DNA of 64,000 bases. Source: an uncultured Prevotellaceae bacterium. Lineage in GTDB: Bacteria; Bacteroidota; Bacteroidia; Bacteroidales; Bacteroidaceae. Where the stretch lies: the NCBI GenBank assembly GCA_902800185.1, contig CADCDK010000005.1, positions 1 to 64,000 on the forward strand, read 5' to 3'. Below the pieces are notes generated by a model. The model was not told where the DNA came from. It saw only the letters and a program-made list of their open reading frames with translations, and did not search any database. Both the position numbers and the translations under genes were made by a program. Shown here one piece after another: positions 60,851 to 64,000 of the stretch (within the stretch, counting starts at the first letter, position 1; every line of letters starts with the position of its first letter).

Positions 60851-61794
60851 AATGTTTAATCATCGGCAGTGGCCCTGCCGGATATACTGCAGCCATTTAT
60901 GCGGGGCGTGCCAATCTGAGCCCTGTGCTCTACTGCGGTCTGCAGATGGGTGGACAGCTCACACAGACCACCATCGTGGAGAACTTTCCGGGTTATCCTG
61001 AAGGTGTGGATGGCAACGAGATGATGATGCAACTGCGTCAGCAGGCAGAACGGTTCGGTACCGACATCCGAGACGGCATCATTATGAAAGCCGATTTCTC
61101 CAAGCGTCCCTATGTACTTACCACCGACCGTGGCGAAGAGATGGAGGCCGACACGGTCATCATCGCCACGGGTGCCAGTGCGAAGTATCTTGGTCTCGAC
61201 GACGAGAAGAAATACAACGGAATGGGCGTTTCTGCCTGTGCCACCTGCGACGGGTTCTTCTATCGTAAGAAGACCGTGGCCGTGGTGGGAGGCGGTGACA
61301 CTGCCTGCGAGGAAGCCATCTACCTTGCCCAGCTCTGCCAGAAAGTCTATATGATTGTGCGCAAACCTTTCCTGCGTGCCAGTGACGTGATGCAGAAAAG
61401 GGTCATGGAGAACGAGAAGATTGAAGTGCTCTTCGAGCATAATACGCTCGGACTCTATGGCGAGAATGGCGTGGAGGGTGCCCATGTGGTCAAACGACTC
61501 GGACAGCCCGATGAGGAACGCTATGACCTGCCCATTGACGGTTTCTTCCTTGCCATCGGTCACAAGCCCAACACCGACATCTTCCGAGAGTGGATAGCAC
61601 TTGACGAGACGGGCTATATCCGCACCCTCAATGGAACGCCCCGTGTTCTCTCGGCAGCCAATCCCGAAGAGACTCTGCCCGGTGTCTTCGCTGCAGGCGA
61701 CTGTGCCGACCCGCATTACCGACAGGCCATTGTTGCTGCAGGCAGTGGATGTATGGCAGCACTCGAGGCCGAGCGTTACTTGCAGACTCTATAA
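60847..61794 (+). CDS. trxB: Thioredoxin reductase
   Basis: NADPH-dependent flavoenzyme of 315 residues that reduces thioredoxin. FAD-binding motif LIIGSGPAGYTAAIYAGRAN, the redox-active CATC in VSACATCDGFFYRKKTVAVV, NADPH-binding GGGDTACEEAIYLAQLC, and the C-terminal FAAGDCADPHYRQAIVAAGS. All cofactor sites are intact. It overlaps the peroxidase gene by 4 bases and is followed by a strong terminator. Confidence 0.97.
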   Translation: MKCLIIGSGPAGYTAAIYAGRANLSPVLYCGLQMGGQLTQTTIVENFPGYPEGVDGNEMMMQLRQQAERFGTDIRDGIIMKADFSKRPYVLTTDRGEEMEADTVIIATGASAKYLGLDDEKKYNGMGVSACATCDGFFYRKKTVAVVGGGDTACEEAIYLAQLCQKVYMIVRKPFLRASDVMQKRVMENEKIEVLFEHNTLGLYGENGVEGAHVVKRLGQPDEERYDLPIDGFFLAIGHKPNTDIFREWIALDETGYIRTLNGTPRVLSAANPEETLPGVFAAGDCADPHYRQAIVAAGSGCMAALEAERYLQTL

Positions 61795-61806
61795 TCATCT
61801 ACAATA

Positions 61807-61863
61807 AAAAAGACATAGTAACATCATAACATACATTTCTGTTATTTTGTTACTATGTCTTTT
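61807..61863. terminator. Bidirectional terminator between trxB and the ACT gene
   Basis: A 16-bp outer stem (AAAGACATAGTAACA/TGTTACTATGTCTTT) plus a 6-bp inner stem ATAACA/TGTTAT, with A and T runs at the base, between two convergent genes. Confidence 0.88.
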
Positions 61864-61885
61864 GGTTTGTTTAGCTATCTCGCTT

Positions 61886-62314
61886 TTATTCCCATTCAGA
61901 GAAGTCTGCCTCGGTGAGGTAGGGCAGCTGGTTGTCAGCAATGGTCTGTTTTGCCAGTTCGGGATCGTTTGTGCGGAAGATGAGGATTCCCTTGCCTCTC
62001 AGGAGGAAGGTGTAGATGTAGGCGAAACTGATGCCAGCCTTGCTGAACAGTTCTACCACATCGGCAGCACAGCCGGGACGATTGTCAAGCTGCAGGGCGA
62101 ACACATCGGACAGGGCCACTGCAATACCAGCCTTGCTCAGTTCTTCGCAAGCGCGCATCGGTTCTGCGCATACGATGCGCAGGATTCCGTACTCTGCCGT
62201 GTCGGCAATGGTGGTGGATATGAGCTGGATGTTGGCTTTCTTCAGCAGCTGCAGCACCTGTACCAGTGTGCCGGTGGTGTTCTCCAGAAAGATGGATAGT
62301 TGATGGATAGTCAT
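61886..62314 (-). CDS. Tandem ACT-domain protein
   Basis: A 142-residue protein made of two ACT-like halves: MTIHQLSIFLENTTGTLVQV with KANIQLISTTIADTAEYGIL, and a second starting ALQLDNRPGCAADVVELFSK with ISFAYIYTFLLRGKGILIFR. ACT pairs bind amino acids or similar small molecules. There is no enzymatic domain. It lies 36 bases downstream of the phenylacetate-CoA ligase gene in the same direction, an association recurrent in Bacteroidota, so it may regulate aromatic amino-acid or aryl-acid metabolism; that is inference. Confidence 0.88.
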   Translation of the reverse strand: MTIHQLSIFLENTTGTLVQVLQLLKKANIQLISTTIADTAEYGILRIVCAEPMRACEELSKAGIAVALSDVFALQLDNRPGCAADVVELFSKAGISFAYIYTFLLRGKGILIFRTNDPELAKQTIADNQLPYLTEADFSEWE

Positions 62315-62350
62315 AGGAATTACGTTTTGACGGTTTACGATTTGTTTTGA

Positions 62351-63658
62351 TTACAACTTGCGCTTGTCGATGACGTGGGCGCTCTTGCCCTGACTGCGCT
62401 CGATGGTGCCGGGAGCCTTGAGCTGTACCTTGGCAGAAATGCTCAGCACGCTCTTCAGCTTGTTGGCCAGCTTCTTTTCCAGGGCATCGATGGCAGCTGG
62501 TGTGTCGAAGGTGGCTGTGAAGTATTCCTGTCGCAGCTCCACCTGAACCTGCAGGGTATCGAGATTGTTGACACGATCGACAATCAGCATGTAGCGCGGT
62601 GCAAATTCGGACATCGAGAGCACGACGCTTTCCACCTGTGAGGGGAATACATTGATACCGCGGATGATGAGCATGTCGTCTGAACGGCCTTCGATGCGTC
62701 CCATGCGGATAGAGGTACGTCCGCAATTGCACTGGCCTGGTAGCAGCGAACAGAGATCGCGGGTGCGGTAGCGCAATACGGGCATGCCCTCTTTGGTCAG
62801 CGTAGTGAACACTAGTTCGCCAGTCTGTCCGTTGGGCAGGGGCTCCAAGGTGACGGGATTGATGATTTCCGGGAAGAAGTGGTCTTCGCAGATGTGGCTA
62901 CCGTTCTGCTCCTGACATTCGTAGCTGACACTGGGTCCCATGATTTCACTTAGACCGTAGATGTTATAACCTTTCAGACCGAGACGTGCTTCAATCTCCT
63001 TGCGCATGCTTTCCGTCCAAGGTTCGGCACCGAAGGCACCCACGCGCAGCTTGATCTGATCCTTCGTGATGCCCATCTTATCCATGGTCTCTGCCAGATA
63101 GAGAGCATAGGAGGGTGTACAGGCGATGCCCGTGATGCCGAGGTCGCGAATCAGTTTCAGATGCTTCTCTGTGTTGCCCGTACCGGCGGGGATGACAGAT
63201 GCACCGAGGTGTTCAACCCCGTAGTGCGCTCCCAGACCACCCGTGAACAGTCCATAGCCATAGGCGACAGAGAAAATGTCGTTGCGGGTGATGCCGTAGG
63301 CCGTCAGACAGCGGGCCATGCACTCACTCCACACACCAATGTCCTTGCGGGTATAGCCAACGATGGTGGGGTTGCCAGTGGTACCACTGGAGGCGTGTAC
63401 ACGTATAATCTCGCTTTGTGGAGCCGCCTGCAGTCCGAAGGGGTAGTTGTCGCGGAGATCCTTCTTGGTTGTGAAGGGTAGTTTGTGAATGTCCTCGATG
63501 GTTTGAATGTCATCGGGACGAATGTCCAGTTCCTGCAACTTGTTGCGATAGAAGGGCACGTTGTGATAAACGTATTCCACGATTTTGTGCAGTCGTTTGC
63601 CTTGTAGCGCGCTCATCTCGTCGCGGCTCATGCATTCTTTGTTTGAATTCCAAATCAT
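62351..63658 (-). CDS. paaK: Phenylacetate-CoA ligase
   Basis: Adenylate-forming enzyme that activates phenylacetate (or indoleacetate-type acids) to the CoA thioester. The 435 residues match the family. AMP-binding P-loop in RVHASSGTTGNPTIVGYTRK, VAYGYGLFTGGLGAHYGVE, NIYGLSEIMGPSVSYECQEQ, TTLTKEGMPVLRYRTRDLCS and the hinge GRSDDMLIIRGINVFPSQVE are all present. In anaerobic Bacteroidota it often accompanies 2-oxoacid ferredoxin oxidoreductases for reductive or oxidative aryl-acid metabolism. It is flanked by an aminotransferase-like gene upstream and the ACT gene downstream on the same strand. Confidence 0.95.
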   Translation of the reverse strand: MIWNSNKECMSRDEMSALQGKRLHKIVEYVYHNVPFYRNKLQELDIRPDDIQTIEDIHKLPFTTKKDLRDNYPFGLQAAPQSEIIRVHASSGTTGNPTIVGYTRKDIGVWSECMARCLTAYGITRNDIFSVAYGYGLFTGGLGAHYGVEHLGASVIPAGTGNTEKHLKLIRDLGITGIACTPSYALYLAETMDKMGITKDQIKLRVGAFGAEPWTESMRKEIEARLGLKGYNIYGLSEIMGPSVSYECQEQNGSHICEDHFFPEIINPVTLEPLPNGQTGELVFTTLTKEGMPVLRYRTRDLCSLLPGQCNCGRTSIRMGRIEGRSDDMLIIRGINVFPSQVESVVLSMSEFAPRYMLIVDRVNNLDTLQVQVELRQEYFTATFDTPAAIDALEKKLANKLKSVLSISAKVQLKAPGTIERSQGKSAHVIDKRKL

Positions 63659-63696
63659 GGTGGATGAAAAATGATGGTTTAGTTTGTAATGATGGG

Positions 63697-64000
63697 TTAC
63701 GATTGGTGATTGGCGGCGAAGATGGCCATGCGCTGTTCCAGCTGCTCATATTGATGGTTGCCGATAAAGGAGGTGCATACACGAAGTCCCTCCTGGTGGG
63801 AGCCTGTCGTGATGAGACAAATAGCAGATACACCATAGTACATCAGTTCGTGTGCCAGTTCGCCGCTGGACATGCCAGGGTAGCCAATGGTGAAGTAGAA
63901 ACCGTCGGCCAGGGGACGGTCCAGATCATGGTCGTAAACGATGCGGAAACCATGGCGCAGGAATATCTCTTTCAGGCGATGGGCTCGTTCACCATAGACT
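63697..64000 (-). CDS. Aminotransferase-like PLP enzyme, C-terminal end only
   Basis: Partial: the frame runs off the right edge, leaving the last 101 residues. Visible are VYGERAHRLKEIFLRHGFRI, DLDRPLADGFYFTIGYPGMS, GELAHELMYYGVSAICLITT and SHQEGLRVCTSFIG, which resemble the C-terminal domain of fold-type I class I/II aminotransferases. The PLP lysine lies outside the window. It precedes paaK by 38 bases on the same strand, so a route from an aromatic amino acid to an aryl-CoA is plausible but unproven. Confidence 0.65.
   Translation of the reverse strand, partial: VYGERAHRLKEIFLRHGFRIVYDHDLDRPLADGFYFTIGYPGMSSGELAHELMYYGVSAICLITTGSHQEGLRVCTSFIGNHQYEQLEQRMAIFAANHQS

Overview
The window is a chromosomal segment of a Bacteroidota bacterium, most likely of the Prevotella group. 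This is inferred from -33 TTTG / -7 TAnnTTTG promoters, type IX secretion components and cargo (PorQ, C-terminal sorting tails), a SusC-like receptor followed by lipoproteins, an alpha-2-macroglobulin protein with a TonB-plug-like sequence, and Bacteroidota gene orders such as parA-parB-DUF5683-mltD-rel and purH-mreBCD-pbp2-rodA. I saw no rRNA or tRNA genes and no CRISPR array.

Region 1-2.5 kb is a decayed accessory patch: an IS30-type transposase entering from the left edge, the 3' end of a BspA-like leucine-rich-repeat gene, one copy of a structured dispersed repeat, and the 3' half of an AAA/DUF4143 gene preceded by 33-bp-spaced repeats. Region 2.5-18.8 kb is core: alaS, a MerR regulator, then leftward rel, mltD, DUF5683, parB, parA, divergent from surE-lpxB-helicase/exonuclease fusion, then an OPT transporter. 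Region 18.9-33.2 kb holds a secreted M6 protease, clpB, a giant alpha-2-macroglobulin, a DUF1573 protein, ispH, cmk and porQ. Region 33.2-41.4 kb is tonB-tatD, a stand-alone IMP cyclohydrolase and the rod-shape operon mreB-mreC-mreD-pbp2-rodA. Region 41.4-50 kb has a secreted GH128-like glycosidase, pepD, an LPG-synthase-type membrane protein, rsmA, fRMsr, frr and rsgA.

Region 50-59.3 kb is the most suggestive accessory locus: uridine kinase, a UDG-fold glycosylase and an exported EEP-family nuclease/phosphatase on one strand; on the other a SusC-like outer-membrane receptor, a DUF5689 lipoprotein, a multi-domain lipoprotein with an OB-like C-terminus, ribosomal protein L31B, and a DNA/RNA non-specific endonuclease lipoprotein. 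Together they read as a possible system for capturing and digesting extracellular nucleic acid. Region 59.3-64 kb has a His-rich lipoprotein, glutathione peroxidase-trxB, and an ACT protein, phenylacetate-CoA ligase and aminotransferase set.

Two non-coding themes run through the window. Many intergenic spacers are made of degenerate 7-9 nt tandem words, each spacer with its own word. A ~125-bp structured repeat occurs twice, 43 kb apart, both times between a stop codon and a terminator. Several starts were moved inward because a promoter -7 box overlaps the longest possible start.
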